This document shows positions 10,193 through 18,331 of a stretch of 34,579 nt of DNA, one piece after another. The notes under the pieces are model-generated. The model made no database searches, had not been told where the DNA came from, and was given only the letters and a program-made list of their open reading frames with translations. Positions within the stretch are counted from its first letter, which is position 1, and each line of letters opens with the position of its first letter. The stretch is taken from the NCBI RefSeq assembly GCF_003428695.1, contig NZ_QURH01000326.1, forward strand, positions 1 through 34,579, in the 5' to 3' direction. Origin of the DNA: Actinomadura logoneensis (GTDB lineage Bacteria > Actinomycetota > Actinomycetes > Streptosporangiales > Streptosporangiaceae). Position numbers and translations under genes: made by a program.

Positions 10193-10356
10193 CTGGTCTC
10201 CTCTTCTCACAGTGCTTCACCGGGACGGACCGTCCGGCCGCCCGGAACTCATCGGCCGTCGTCCCGGAGACCCGAGACGCGAGGGCGGCGGCCGGGAACC
10301 GGCGGCGTTCCGGCTGGTGACGGTGCGTGGCCGAGCGGACCGCTTCCTCGCGTAAG

Positions 10357-10370
10357 CTACTGCCGAGTAG
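10357..10370. promoter_or_regulatory. Palindromic operator upstream of the EtfD-like gene
   Basis: The sequence CTACT-GCCG-AGTAG is a perfect 5+4+5 inverted repeat 83 bp before the GTG of the EtfD-like gene. It resembles TACT-N4-AGTA operators used by TetR-family fatty-acid regulators in actinobacteria. A plausible -10 (TACGCT, 10411-10416) lies 40 bp downstream. Regulation by a TetR protein is inference. Confidence 0.5.
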
Positions 10371-10452
10371 TATTCGGGACCCGGATGAAGTGCGGTATGT
10401 CGCGAGCCCTTACGCTGACAGCCAACGGCCCGTACCCAGGAGGACGGAACAA

Positions 10453-12588
10453 GTGCTCTACGCCACGACGTTGATAATCGGCCTCGTCGGCACGGCGGTC
10501 GCCTTGGCGCTCGCCGGCCGCCGGGTGCTGTTCCTGTGGAACTGGTTCAAGAGCGGGCAGCCCGACCCCGACCGCGTCCTGACGGTCAAGCGGGACAAGA
10601 AGGGCGACGTCGAAGGACAGGTCGTCGAGGTCATGGGGCAGCGCAAGCTGCTCAAGTGGACCGTGGCGGGAGCCGCGCACGCGGCGGTCATGTGGGCCTT
10701 CATCCTGCTGATCACCGTCTACCTGGAGGCGGGCGTCGCCCTGCTGTTCGGGCTGGACAAGCACATCCCCGGCCTGCAGACCTGGGGCCCGATCGGGTTC
10801 GTCCAGGACACGATCGCCCTCGCCTGCGCCATCGGCCTGGCCGTGTTCGCGTTCATCCGGATGAAGAACTCCCCGGCCAAGCTGGACCGCAAGTCCCGGT
10901 TCAAGGGCTCGCACACCGGCGGCGCGTGGCTGATCCTGGTGATGATCTTCAACGTCATCTGGACGATGTTCTTCTTCCGCGGCGTCGAGTGGGCCAACGG
11001 CAACCTCGCCTACGGCAGGGGCGCGTACTTCTCCTACGCGGTCGGCCAGCTGTTCAAGGGCATGTCGCACAGCACCCTGGACGTCCTGGAGGCCGTCGGC
11101 CTGCTGCTGCACATCGGCGTCGCGCTGGTCTTCCTGGTGATCGTCGTCAACAGCAAGCACCTGCACATCTTCATCGCGCCGCTGAACGTCATGTTCAAGC
11201 GCCGCCCGGACGGCCTGGGCGCCGTCCAGCCGATGATGAGCAAGGGCAAGCCGCTCGACTTCGAGGAGGCCGACCCCGACGAGGACACCTTCGGCCGCGG
11301 CAAGATCGAGGACTTCACCTGGAAGGGCTACCTCGACATGGCGACCTGCACCGAGTGCGGTCGCTGCCAGTCGCAGTGCCCGGCCTGGAACACCGGCAAG
11401 CCGCTGTCGCCGAAGATGGTCATCCTCGACCTGCGGGACCACGCCTTCGCCAAGGCCCCCTACATGCTCGCCTCCGAGGAGGAGCGCGAGAAGTTCACCG
11501 ACGAGCAGAAGCTCGCCATGCAGGTGGACAAGGAGCTGGTCGGCGAGAACGGCGTCATCCACCCGGACGTCCTGTGGTCCTGCACCAACTGCGGCGCGTG
11601 CGTCGAGCAGTGCCCGGTGGACATCGAGCACATCGACCACATCCTGGACATGCGCCGGTTCCAGGTCATGATCGAGTCCTCGTTCCCGAGCGAGGCGGGC
11701 GTCATGCTCAAGAACCTCGAGAACAAGGGCAACCCCTGGGGCATGTCCGAGATGAAGCGCCTCGAGTGGATCGAGGAGCTGGACTTCGAGGTCGAGGTCG
11801 TCGAGGACAAGATGCCCGAGGACACCGAGTACCTCTTCTGGGTCGGCTGCGCCGGCGCCCTGGAGGACCGGGCCAAGAAGACCACCAAGGCCGTCGCGGA
11901 ACTGCTGCACATCGCGGGCGTCAAGTTCGCCGTGCTCGGCCCGGCGGAGGCGTGCACCGGTGACCCGGCGCGCCGCCTGGGCATGGAGTTCGTCTTCCAG
12001 ATGCTCGGCCAGCAGAACGTCGAGACGCTGAACGAGGCGGGCGTCAAGAAGATCGTCGCGACCTGCCCGCACTGCTTCAACACCCTCGCCAACGAGTACC
12101 CGCAGATCGGCGGGAACTACGAGGTGGTCCACCACACCCAGCTGCTCGCGCACCTGGTCGAGGAGGGCAGGCTCACCCCGGTCACGCCGATCGAGGAGAA
12201 GATCACCTACCACGACCCCTGCTTCCTGGGCCGGCACAACAAGGTCTACAAGCAGCCGCGCGACATCATGGCGACCGTCCCCGGCGTCCAGACGCAGGAG
12301 ATGCACCGGCACAAGGACCGCGGCTTCTGCTGCGGCGCCGGCGGCGCGCGGATGTGGATGGAGGAGCGGATCGGCAAGCGCATCAACACCGAGCGCGTGG
12401 ACGAGGCCCTCACCACCGACCCGGACACCGTCTCCACCGCCTGCCCGTTCTGCCTGGTGATGCTGGGCGACGCGATCAACGAGAAGAAGAACGCGGGCGA
12501 GGCCAAGGAGACGCTGGAGGTCGTGGACGTCTCCCAGCTGCTCATCCGCTCCGTCAAGGGCGAGCCGGTGGCCGCCGCCACCGAGTGA
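10453..12588 (+). CDS. etfD: Membrane Fe-S oxidoreductase, EtfD/HdrD-like
   Basis: The architecture matches mycobacterial EtfD (Rv0338c), which takes electrons from ETF during beta-oxidation and passes them to the membrane quinone pool. The 711-residue protein begins with an integral-membrane domain of about five or six helices (residues 1-245). Two [4Fe-4S] ferredoxin motifs follow (CTECGRCQSQC from residue 299, CTNCGACVEQC from 377). C-terminal CCG-type domains come last: a degenerate one (EACTGDP, CPHC) and an intact one (HDPC, FCCGAGG at 626-627, CPFC). The GTG at 10453 is chosen because AGGAGG lies 9 nt upstream and it begins directly at the first helix; in-frame sequence upstream is not protein-like. 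The quinone partner is inferred from the family. Confidence 0.88.
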   Translation: MLYATTLIIGLVGTAVALALAGRRVLFLWNWFKSGQPDPDRVLTVKRDKKGDVEGQVVEVMGQRKLLKWTVAGAAHAAVMWAFILLITVYLEAGVALLFGLDKHIPGLQTWGPIGFVQDTIALACAIGLAVFAFIRMKNSPAKLDRKSRFKGSHTGGAWLILVMIFNVIWTMFFFRGVEWANGNLAYGRGAYFSYAVGQLFKGMSHSTLDVLEAVGLLLHIGVALVFLVIVVNSKHLHIFIAPLNVMFKRRPDGLGAVQPMMSKGKPLDFEEADPDEDTFGRGKIEDFTWKGYLDMATCTECGRCQSQCPAWNTGKPLSPKMVILDLRDHAFAKAPYMLASEEEREKFTDEQKLAMQVDKELVGENGVIHPDVLWSCTNCGACVEQCPVDIEHIDHILDMRRFQVMIESSFPSEAGVMLKNLENKGNPWGMSEMKRLEWIEELDFEVEVVEDKMPEDTEYLFWVGCAGALEDRAKKTTKAVAELLHIAGVKFAVLGPAEACTGDPARRLGMEFVFQMLGQQNVETLNEAGVKKIVATCPHCFNTLANEYPQIGGNYEVVHHTQLLAHLVEEGRLTPVTPIEEKITYHDPCFLGRHNKVYKQPRDIMATVPGVQTQEMHRHKDRGFCCGAGGARMWMEERIGKRINTERVDEALTTDPDTVSTACPFCLVMLGDAINEKKNAGEAKETLEVVDVSQLLIRSVKGEPVAAATE

Positions 12589-12625
12589 CGGCCCCCGCGG
12601 CCTGACGCCTCAGCGGCCTTCTGAC

Positions 12626-12659
12626 GGCCCCGATCCGGATTTCCTCCCGGATCGGGGCC
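12626..12659 (+). terminator. Hairpin terminator after the EtfD-like gene
   Basis: A perfect 13-bp inverted repeat (GGCCCCGATCCGG 12626-12638, CCGGATCGGGGCC 12647-12659) with an 8-nt loop begins 37 bp after the stop. It is followed by GTTCGCCGTTTCT, a weak U-rich tail. Confidence 0.8.
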
Positions 12660-12745
12660 GTTCGCCGTTTCTGGTGGGGCCTGGACGGACTCTTGGGAAA
12701 TGTTCTTCGGTGTCCGGGGCCGCGTCCTAGGGTGGGAGGAGTCGC

Positions 12746-12780
12746 CCGTATCGGCCCGTCCGCGCCTCGGGCCGATACGG
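12746..12780 (+). promoter_or_regulatory. Long hairpin in the leader of the ZIP gene
   Basis: CCGTATCGGCCCG (12746-12758) and CGGGCCGATACGG (12768-12780) form a perfect 13-bp stem with a 9-nt loop, 95 bp before the ZIP ATG. It is not followed by a U-tract, and a separate terminator already serves the upstream gene. A TAGGGT -10-like hexamer lies just before it (12728-12733), so the hairpin may fall in the 5' leader as an attenuator or regulatory structure. It could equally be a second terminator or an operator. Confidence 0.5.
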
Positions 12781-12875
12781 ACGGCCGGCGGGTCAAGAGA
12801 ATCCGGAGAGTTCATGGGGGCCGGGGGACGCGGGCTCCGCCCCGGCCGTCCCACCCTCCTGATAGGACCGGACCC

Positions 12876-13631
12876 ATGGCGATCGTGATGGCGCTGGCGT
12901 CCCTGCTGATGACCCTGCTCGGCGGGATCGTCGCCATGCGGGTCCGGGACCGGCGCCACCTCGTCCTCGGCCTGGCGGGCGGGCTGATCCTCGGCGTCGC
13001 CGCTTTCGACCTCGTCCCCGAGTCGCTGCGGCTGACCGACCTGCAGGTCCTGCGGGTGGACGCGCCGATGGTCGGCTTCGCCGTCGGGTTCGTGGTGCTG
13101 CACGTGATCGAGCAGCTCTCGGCGATCCACCAGGCCCACGAGGGCGAGTACGCCCCCCACGAGCACCCCCACGGCCACGGGCACCCCGGCCGGGGCGGGC
13201 GCGTCGGCATCCTCGCCGCGTGCGCGCTGGTCGGGCACAGCATGGTGGACGGCCTGAGCATCGGCCTCGGCTACCAGTCGGGCGGGGACGTCGGCCTCTT
13301 CGTCGCCCTGGCGGTGATCGCGCACGACTTCGCGGACGGCTTCAACACCTTCACCGCCGCGTCCCTGCACCGCGCCGACCGGCGGCCGGCGATCATCCTG
13401 CTCGGCCTGGACGCGATCGCGCCGGTCGTGGGCGCCGCGCTGACGCTGCTGGTGAGCGTCCCCAAGTCCGTCCTCGGCATCTACCTGGGGTTCTTCGCCG
13501 GGATCCTGCTGTACCTGGCGGCGGGGGAGATCCTGCCGGAGGCGCACAGCCGCCACCCTCGCGTCCTCACGCTGTGCGCGACGGGCTTCGGCCTGGTCGC
13601 GGTCATGGGCATCATGGCGCTCGGAGAGTAG
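12876..13631 (+). CDS. ZIP-family metal transporter
   Basis: This is probably an importer of Zn2+ or another divalent metal. The 251-residue protein has about eight membrane helices. A His-rich cytosolic loop (about 85-103, with HEHPHGHGH) follows helix 3. Helix 4 carries HSMVDG (His121, Asp125) and helix 5 carries HDFADG (His150, Asp154), the positions of the ZIP metal-binding helices. The classical HNxPEG and HExPHE residues are replaced by Asp-containing variants, so metal preference cannot be guessed. The ATG at 12876 is the start that begins at the first hydrophobic helix; upstream in-frame sequence is Arg/Gly-rich. The gene stands alone, and its leader contains a long hairpin. Confidence 0.87.
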   Translation: MAIVMALASLLMTLLGGIVAMRVRDRRHLVLGLAGGLILGVAAFDLVPESLRLTDLQVLRVDAPMVGFAVGFVVLHVIEQLSAIHQAHEGEYAPHEHPHGHGHPGRGGRVGILAACALVGHSMVDGLSIGLGYQSGGDVGLFVALAVIAHDFADGFNTFTAASLHRADRRPAIILLGLDAIAPVVGAALTLLVSVPKSVLGIYLGFFAGILLYLAAGEILPEAHSRHPRVLTLCATGFGLVAVMGIMALGE

Positions 13632-13640
13632 ACCGGCGGC

Positions 13641-13723
13641 CCGCCCGCGAAACGCCAGGCCGTTCGACGGGCCGCCCGCGAAACGCCGAGCAGGGCCGTT
13701 CGCCGGTCCGCCCGCGCAACGCC
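13641..13723. repeat. Three imperfect tandem units between the ZIP and proWX genes
   Basis: CCGCCCGCG[A/C]AACGCC occurs at 13641-13656, 13672-13687 and 13708-13723 (31- and 36-bp periods), with intervening GGCCGTTCG-like segments. A degenerate fourth unit runs into the terminator at 13750. No coding potential is evident; it is likely a decayed tandem repeat in a convergent gap. Confidence 0.6.
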
Positions 13724-13749
13724 GGGCCGTCCGGTGGTCCGCGAACGGC

Positions 13750-13786
13750 GAGCGGGGCCGTCCCCGGGAAGGGAACGGCCCCGCTC
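13750..13786. terminator. Bidirectional hairpin between convergent ZIP and proWX genes
   Basis: GAGCGGGGCCGT (13750-13761) and ACGGCCCCGCTC (13775-13786) form a perfect 12-bp stem with a 13-nt loop. It stands 29 bp from the proWX stop and serves either strand. No U-tract is present. Confidence 0.7.
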
Positions 13787-13814
13787 GACTAGGTTCCGCG
13801 AGGCGGCGAGAGGG

Positions 13815-15581
13815 TCAGGAACCGATCTTGGACATGAAGTCCGGGTTCTGCTTCAGCCACTCGTCCACGGCCTGCTGCTCACGGCCCTTGTACTTGTTCA
13901 TGACCAGGTCCTCCAGCGGGAACAGCTGCTGGTCGGCCATCTTGAACTTCTTCAGCCAGCCGGAGACCTCGGGGAAGTCGCCCGTGAAGCCCTTGCGGGC
14001 CAGCATGTACGACTTCTCCGCATTGCCGAAGGAGCCCTTCGGGTCGGTCAGCGGCTTGATCGGGAACTTGCTGTACGCCCAGTGCGGCTTCCACAGCGTG
14101 ACCACGATCGGCGTCTTGGAGGCGGACGCGCGGGTCAGCTCCGCCAGCATCGCCGGGGTGCTGCTCTGCACGAGCGAGAACTTGCCGTCCAGCCCGTACT
14201 GCGGCATCACCTTCGACTTGACGATCTTCATCTCGCCCGCGCTGGGCTCGATGCCGACGATCCGGTTCTTGTACCGCCCCGGGTTGTTCGCGATGTCGGC
14301 GACCGAGTTCGCCGGGTCGTCCTTCAGGACGGCCAGCTGCATCGACGCGTCGTCGTACCAGGCCCCGAGGTTCTCGAGCTTGTCCTTGTACCGGTTGTAG
14401 TAGTCGGCGTGCGTAGCGGGCAGCCAGGAGTCGAGGAACAGGTCCACGTTCCCGTTGGAGAGGCCCGCGTAGAGCGGACCGGCGTCCACCTGCTCGAGCT
14501 TGACCTTGTAGCCCTTGCTCTCCAGGACGCGCTTCCACAGGTGGCTGATCGCCACGTCCTCGTCCCAGGGGATGTAGCCGATCGTGATCGTCTTCCCCTT
14601 GGCGCCGCCCTCCGAGCCGGTCCCGGTGACGCCGAGGCCGGTCGCGAGCAGCACCAGCACCAGCAGGCCGGACAGCGCGAACGCCGGACGCGGGCGGTAG
14701 TGCAGGACCATGTCCCAGCCGCGGGTGTGCGCGCCGGACCGGGCGCGCCGCGTGACCGGGTTCAGCCGCTCGCCGAGGGCGCCGGTCAGCCGGTCCAGCG
14801 TGATCGCCAGCACGACGACCGCGAGACCGGCGTTCACGCCGCCGGAGATGTCCAGCTGGGTGATCGCGCCGAACACCTCGGTGCCGAGGCCCTGCGCGCC
14901 GACCATGCCGGAGATGACCACCATGGAGAGCGCCAGCATGATCACCTGGTTCACGCCGGCCATGATCGTGCCGAGCGCGAGCGGCAGCTGGACGCGCAGC
15001 AGCGTCCGCGCGGGCGGGGTGCCGAACGCGTCGGCCGCCTCGACCATCTCCTTGTCCACCTGGCCGATGCCCAGCTGGGTGAGCCGGACGCCGGGCGGCA
15101 GCGAGAAGATCATCGTCGCGATGATGCCCGGCACCTGCCCGATGCCGAAGAAGAACACCGCGGGCAGCAGGTACACGAACGCGGGCATCGTCTGCATGAA
15201 GTCCAGCACCGGCCGGACGACCGCGGAGAAGCGGGGGCTGCGCGCCGCGAGGATGCCGACCGGGATGCCGACCAGCAGCGCCGCGGCCGACGACACCAGC
15301 ACCTGCGCGAGCGTCGACATCGCCGCTTCCCACTCGCCCAGGTTGTCGATCAGCATCATGCCGACGAAGCTCAGCAGGGCGGCCAGCGGCCCACGCAGCC
15401 AGAGCCCGACCATCGCCACGACCAGCGCGAACGCGACGGCGGGCGGCGCCTGCAGGGCGCGCTCCAGGTGGTCGACGAACCCGCCGATCACCACGTTGAC
15501 GGCGTGGAAGACGGGCTCGCCGTGCTCGGTCAGCCAGCCGACGGCATGATCGGCCCAGTCGCCGACGGGGAGCTTACGCAC
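13815..15581 (-). CDS. Glycine betaine/proline ABC transporter, permease fused to substrate-binding protein
   Basis: The 588-residue protein is a ProW-ProX fusion of an osmoprotectant importer. Residues 1 to about 300 are a BPD-type permease. Helices start near VAFALVVAMVGLW, and the EAA-like loop contains MVEAADAFGTPPARTLLRVQLPLALGTI. After a further helix (about 305-325, LSGLLVLVLLATGLG) the OpuAC-type binding domain begins (GKTITIGYIPWDEDVAIS) and runs to the C-terminus. It includes DSWLPATHADYY and TLWKPHWAYSKFPIKPL, whose aromatic residues are typical of a betaine cage. The binding domain is thus tethered to the membrane. The GTG start overlaps the proV stop by 8 bp, so proV and this gene are translationally coupled. 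Confidence 0.92.
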   Translation of the reverse strand: MRKLPVGDWADHAVGWLTEHGEPVFHAVNVVIGGFVDHLERALQAPPAVAFALVVAMVGLWLRGPLAALLSFVGMMLIDNLGEWEAAMSTLAQVLVSSAAALLVGIPVGILAARSPRFSAVVRPVLDFMQTMPAFVYLLPAVFFFGIGQVPGIIATMIFSLPPGVRLTQLGIGQVDKEMVEAADAFGTPPARTLLRVQLPLALGTIMAGVNQVIMLALSMVVISGMVGAQGLGTEVFGAITQLDISGGVNAGLAVVVLAITLDRLTGALGERLNPVTRRARSGAHTRGWDMVLHYRPRPAFALSGLLVLVLLATGLGVTGTGSEGGAKGKTITIGYIPWDEDVAISHLWKRVLESKGYKVKLEQVDAGPLYAGLSNGNVDLFLDSWLPATHADYYNRYKDKLENLGAWYDDASMQLAVLKDDPANSVADIANNPGRYKNRIVGIEPSAGEMKIVKSKVMPQYGLDGKFSLVQSSTPAMLAELTRASASKTPIVVTLWKPHWAYSKFPIKPLTDPKGSFGNAEKSYMLARKGFTGDFPEVSGWLKKFKMADQQLFPLEDLVMNKYKGREQQAVDEWLKQNPDFMSKIGS

Positions 15582-16809
15582 CGGCCAGCACCCCCTCCTC
15601 GTCCTCGACGACGATGCGGTGCTCGCCGGTGTTGCTCGCCTGGCCCAGCGCGGCCAGCAGCGTCACCCGCGGGATCACGCCGAGCAGCCGTCCCGCGCCG
15701 TCGCAGACGGGCAGCGGCAGGGCGCTCTCGGCGGACGCGCTGAACAGCTCGGCGATCGGGGTGTCCGGCGAGACGGGCTCCAGCCCGCCCTCGACCAGCT
15801 CGTCCAGCGTGGTCGCGCCGTCCCGGACGGCCTTGGCCGTCCGCTCGGCGTACACGGCGCCCATCAGCTTGCGGTCGCGGCCCACCACGAACGCGCCGGC
15901 CACCTGGGCCTCGCGCATCGCCCGGACGGCCGCCCGCGGCCCGGCGGCCGGGTTCACCACGGCGACCGGCTTCTCCATGACGGAGCTCGCGGTCAGCACC
16001 CTGGTACGGTCCACATCCGCGACGAACTGCGCCACATAGTCGTTCGCCGGGTCCATCAGAATCTCCTCGGCGGTACCGATCTGCATGATCCGGCCGCCCC
16101 GCATCATGGCGATGCGGTCGCCGAGGCGCATGGCCTCGTTGAGGTCGTGAGTGATGAACACAATGGTCTTGCCGAGCTCGTTCTGAAGCTCCAGCAGCAG
16201 TTCCTGCATCTCCCGCCTAATGAGCGGGTCGAGGGCGCTGAACGCCTCGTCCATCAGCAGGATGTCGGTGTCGGACGTCAGCGCCCGGGCGATACCCACA
16301 CGCTGCTGCATACCACCGGACAACTCATGCGGGAACTTGTCCTCCCAACCGCCGAGTCCGACGGTCTCCAGGAACTCACCCGCCTTCTTGAGCCGTTCCC
16401 TCTTCGGGACGCCCTGGACTTCGAGGGCGTACGCGGCGTTCTCCAGAACGGTCCGGTGAGGGAAGAGGGCGAAGTGCTGGAACACCATGCTGACCTTGCT
16501 CTGCCGGGCCTCGCGCAGCTCCTTGGCGGAGAGTTGCGTGAGGTCGGTGCCGTCGATCAGCACCGCGCCCGAGGTGGGCTCCAGCAGGCCGTTCAGCATC
16601 CTGATCAGCGTGGACTTGCCCGATCCGGACAGGCCCATCACCACGAAGATCTCACCCTCGTGGACGTCGAAGGTGCAGTCGACGACCGCGGGCGTGACGC
16701 CCAGGTCGCGCACCTCGTCCGGTGACGCACCGGCCTTCAGCCGGCGCGTCGCCTCGGCGGCCTTGCGGCCGAAGACCTTGTAGACGCTTTCCGCGCGGAG
16801 TGTGGACAC
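15574..16809 (-). CDS. proV: Glycine betaine/proline ABC transporter ATP-binding protein with CBS domains
   Basis: This ATPase energises the osmoprotectant importer. The 411-residue protein has Walker A GLSGSGKS (59-66), signature LSGGMQQR (163-170), Walker B ILLMDEAFSALD (183-194) and the switch His in FITHD. Two C-terminal CBS repeats (about 280-400) sense ionic strength or nucleotides in relatives such as OpuA. The GTG at 16809 is chosen because AGGAG lies just upstream and the family N-terminus (VSTLRAESVYKVFG) begins there; farther upstream codons are not conserved-looking. It is the first gene of the operon with the fused permease/binding gene. Osmotic regulation is expected from family knowledge. 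Confidence 0.95.
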   Translation of the reverse strand: MSTLRAESVYKVFGRKAAEATRRLKAGASPDEVRDLGVTPAVVDCTFDVHEGEIFVVMGLSGSGKSTLIRMLNGLLEPTSGAVLIDGTDLTQLSAKELREARQSKVSMVFQHFALFPHRTVLENAAYALEVQGVPKRERLKKAGEFLETVGLGGWEDKFPHELSGGMQQRVGIARALTSDTDILLMDEAFSALDPLIRREMQELLLELQNELGKTIVFITHDLNEAMRLGDRIAMMRGGRIMQIGTAEEILMDPANDYVAQFVADVDRTRVLTASSVMEKPVAVVNPAAGPRAAVRAMREAQVAGAFVVGRDRKLMGAVYAERTAKAVRDGATTLDELVEGGLEPVSPDTPIAELFSASAESALPLPVCDGAGRLLGVIPRVTLLAALGQASNTGEHRIVVEDEEGVLAGA

Positions 16810-17134
16810 GTTCTCCTCTCTCGTTCCCGCGGGCGTCCGGTTGGGGTCGGATGCCGAGGCCCGAGTCCAGGGCACCGCGCTGGGGTGAACCCGGTGCGGA
16901 ACCCTGAGCGAGGGCCGGGGAACTGGTCTCGAGTTGCGCTTGTCCGTGCTTTGCGCTTTTGCGGGACTCTCCCTGCACGGCACCGTCAATCGGGATCCGG
17001 CTTCGCTGTCACGCGATGCGGCTGTCAACCAATCGATGGTGCTATGCGTCGTTTGAATTTACCGGCACATCGAGAAAGTTTCACCTTCAAGTGACCTCGG
17101 TCACAATTGCGCCGGATGAGGTTTGAAAAGCAAA
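16810..17134. other. Control region upstream of proV
   Basis: This 325-bp gap is noticeably less GC-rich than its surroundings between about 17010 and 17130. On the minus strand it offers TTGACA near 17030 and TTGACG near 16990 as -35 candidates, without convincing -10 partners. It also holds the CRP-like palindrome at 17090-17105. I do not recognise a known riboswitch. No gene is supported here. Confidence 0.5.
17090..17105. promoter_or_regulatory. CRP/GlxR-like binding site
   Basis: The sequence AGTGACCTCGGTCACA contains GTGA-N6-TCAC and matches the CRP-family consensus TGTGA-N6-TCACA at 9 of 10 defined positions. It lies about 280 bp upstream of proV, beyond the dcd terminator. Control of proV by a cAMP-responsive regulator is inference. 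Confidence 0.5.
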
Positions 17135-17166
17135 AAGGCCGCCTACGTGCGCGCGTAGACGGCCTT
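17132..17166 (-). terminator. Rho-independent terminator of dcd
   Basis: AAGGCCG-C-CTACG (17135-17147) pairs with CGTAG-A-CGGCCTT (17154-17166), a 12-bp stem with one mismatch and a 6-nt loop. On the minus strand it is followed by a run of five T and further T-rich sequence. It starts 15 bp after the dcd stop. Confidence 0.9.
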
Positions 17167-17180
17167 CCGGAGTGCTTCGG

Positions 17181-17756
17181 TCAGAGCTTCGTAATGTGGA
17201 AGTTCACATAGGACCGCGACGGCGTCGGCCCCCGCTGGTCCTGGTACCGCGACCCGTACCGCTCCGACCCGTAGGGGTACTCCGCCGGCGAGCTCGTCCG
17301 GAACAGGCACATCTGGCCGATCTTCATCCCCGGCCACAGCTTGATCGGCAGCGTCGCCACGTTCGACAGCTCCAGCGTCACGTGCCCGCTGAACCCGGGG
17401 TCGATCCACCCCGCCGTCGAGTGCGTCAGCAGCCCGAGCCGTCCCAGCGACGACTTCCCCTCCAGCCGCGCGGCCAAGTCGTCCGGCAGCGCGAACACCT
17501 CGTACGTCGAGGCCAGCACGAACTCCCCGGGATGCAGCACGAACGCCTCGTCCGGCTCCACCTCGACGAGCCGCGTCAGGTCCGGCTGCTCCTCGGCCGG
17601 GTCGATGTGCGGGTACTTGTGGTTCTCGAACACCCGGAAGTACCGGTCCAGTCGCACGTCCACACTGGACGGCTGAACCATCTCGGGCTGGAACGGATCG
17701 ATCCGCACCCGCCCGGACTCGATCTCTGACCTGATATCGCCATCGGAAAGCAGCAC
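17181..17756 (-). CDS. dcd: dCTP deaminase, probably bifunctional dCTP deaminase/dUTPase
   Basis: This enzyme converts dCTP to dUTP, and in the mycobacterial type on to dUMP, supplying the dTMP precursor. The 191 residues match the usual size. The active-site block [19 protein letters not shown] (about 99-117) and [15 protein letters not shown] (118-132, with the catalytic Glu129) are nearly those of M. tuberculosis Dcd, which is known to be bifunctional. KIGQMCLF and a C-terminal GPTPSRSY tail that closes over the substrate also fit. The GTG at 17756 is chosen because the family starts MLLSDxDI; longer in-frame translations only read through the antisense of the neighbouring tRNA. It is monocistronic, divergent from tRNA-Gly, with a clear terminator. 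Confidence 0.95.
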   Translation of the reverse strand: MLLSDGDIRSEIESGRVRIDPFQPEMVQPSSVDVRLDRYFRVFENHKYPHIDPAEEQPDLTRLVEVEPDEAFVLHPGEFVLASTYEVFALPDDLAARLEGKSSLGRLGLLTHSTAGWIDPGFSGHVTLELSNVATLPIKLWPGMKIGQMCLFRTSSPAEYPYGSERYGSRYQDQRGPTPSRSYVNFHITKL

Positions 17757-17867
17757 GTCAGCAAGGTACCGCCTCCCCGTGCCCCCCGACGCGCGAGCAA
17801 CCGACATGCAAGCACCCCCGCGCGTCCGGTAGCATGTCCCCGTTCGCCCACACCACAGGCGAACCAC

Positions 17868-17941
17868 GCGGGTGTAGTTCAATGGTAGAACTTCAGCTTC
17901 CCAAGCTGACAGCGCGGGTTCGATTCCCGTCACCCGCTCCA
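17868..17941 (+). tRNA. tRNA-Gly(CCC)
   Basis: This is a complete cloverleaf: acceptor GCGGGTG/CACCCGC, D-arm GTTC...GAAC, anticodon stem TCAGC/GCTGA with loop TTCCCAA giving anticodon CCC, T-arm GCGGG TTCGATT CCCGT, discriminator T and encoded CCA. A TAGCAT -10-like hexamer lies at 17830-17835. Its 3' half is the attachment site of an integrated element (17898-17944, repeated at 19965-20011). Confidence 0.97.
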
Positions 17942-17944
17942 CAC
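17898..17944 (+). repeat. attL: 3' half of tRNA-Gly
   Basis: These 47 bp run from the anticodon loop (TTCCCAAGCTGACAGC...) through the CCA end plus CAC. They are repeated without mismatch at 19965-20011. The tRNA remains complete on this side, as usual when an element that carries the tRNA 3' end integrates by a tyrosine recombinase. Confidence 0.85.
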
Positions 17945-17945
17945 A

Positions 17946-17984
17946 AAGGCCCAGGCCAGGGACAAGATCCCAAGCCTGGGCCTT
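17946..17984 (+). terminator. Terminator of tRNA-Gly
   Basis: AAGGCCCAGG (17946-17955) and CCTGGGCCTT (17975-17984) form a perfect 10-bp stem with a 19-nt loop, directly after the CCA end. The loop may itself fold (CCAGGGA...TCCCAAG). Confidence 0.75.
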
Positions 17985-18220
17985 CGCCGTTCCAGGGCAC
18001 CGAGCGCCACGGGCGATGAGCGGGCGATTAGGCCACGGTGACGAGCACCACGAGCCCCTTCCTGGGGTGTAGGCGGTCCGAGTTCAACGACGCGTCCGCC
18101 GACATGTTGGACGATGACACAGGCTTCCGTCGCGTGACCCCGGCCGAGACCATGCGTGCCCTGCCCGATATGAAGAGCTGACACGCTTACCGAATGAGCG
18201 CCCGATCGCTCAACTCCTTG

Positions 18221-18301
18221 CCCGGCGTTGAACTCGGCGACCCCGCCCGGAAGCCCGGCCAGCGAATAGATCCGCATTGTTGCGATGCGATCGTCTTCCG
18301 C
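18221..18301 (-). pseudogene. C-terminal scrap of a HAD-family hydrolase gene
   Basis: The minus strand reads AEDDRIATMRIYSLAGLPG then GVAEFNAG. This is nearly the C-terminus of the intact HAD hydrolase at 22598-23257 (PEADSVPTMRIDSLAELPG then RIAEFNAA). At the DNA level 18224-18299 aligns without gaps to 22610-22685 at about 80% identity by eye. Nothing else of the gene is present. It is a relic of a second, related copy inside the att-flanked segment. Confidence 0.7.
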
Positions 18302-18331
18302 TAGCGCTCGAGACCGTACCACCTGGCAACG

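Noticed and set aside
16810-17134. c-di-AMP (ydaO) or other riboswitch in the proV leader
   Set aside because: I could not find the conserved core motifs of a known riboswitch; only a CRP-like palindrome is supportable.
17757-17942. Long N-terminal extension of dcd reading through the tRNA-Gly antisense ([11 protein letters not shown]...)
   Set aside because: This is the familiar antisense translation of a tRNA; Dcd family proteins start at MLLSDxDI, which matches the GTG at 17756.
18076-18183. Short frame ending DDDTGFRRVTPAETMRALPDMKS after the tRNA terminator
   Set aside because: It may be a C-terminal relic, but there is no start, no recognisable family and only about 35 codons, so it is not listed as a gene.
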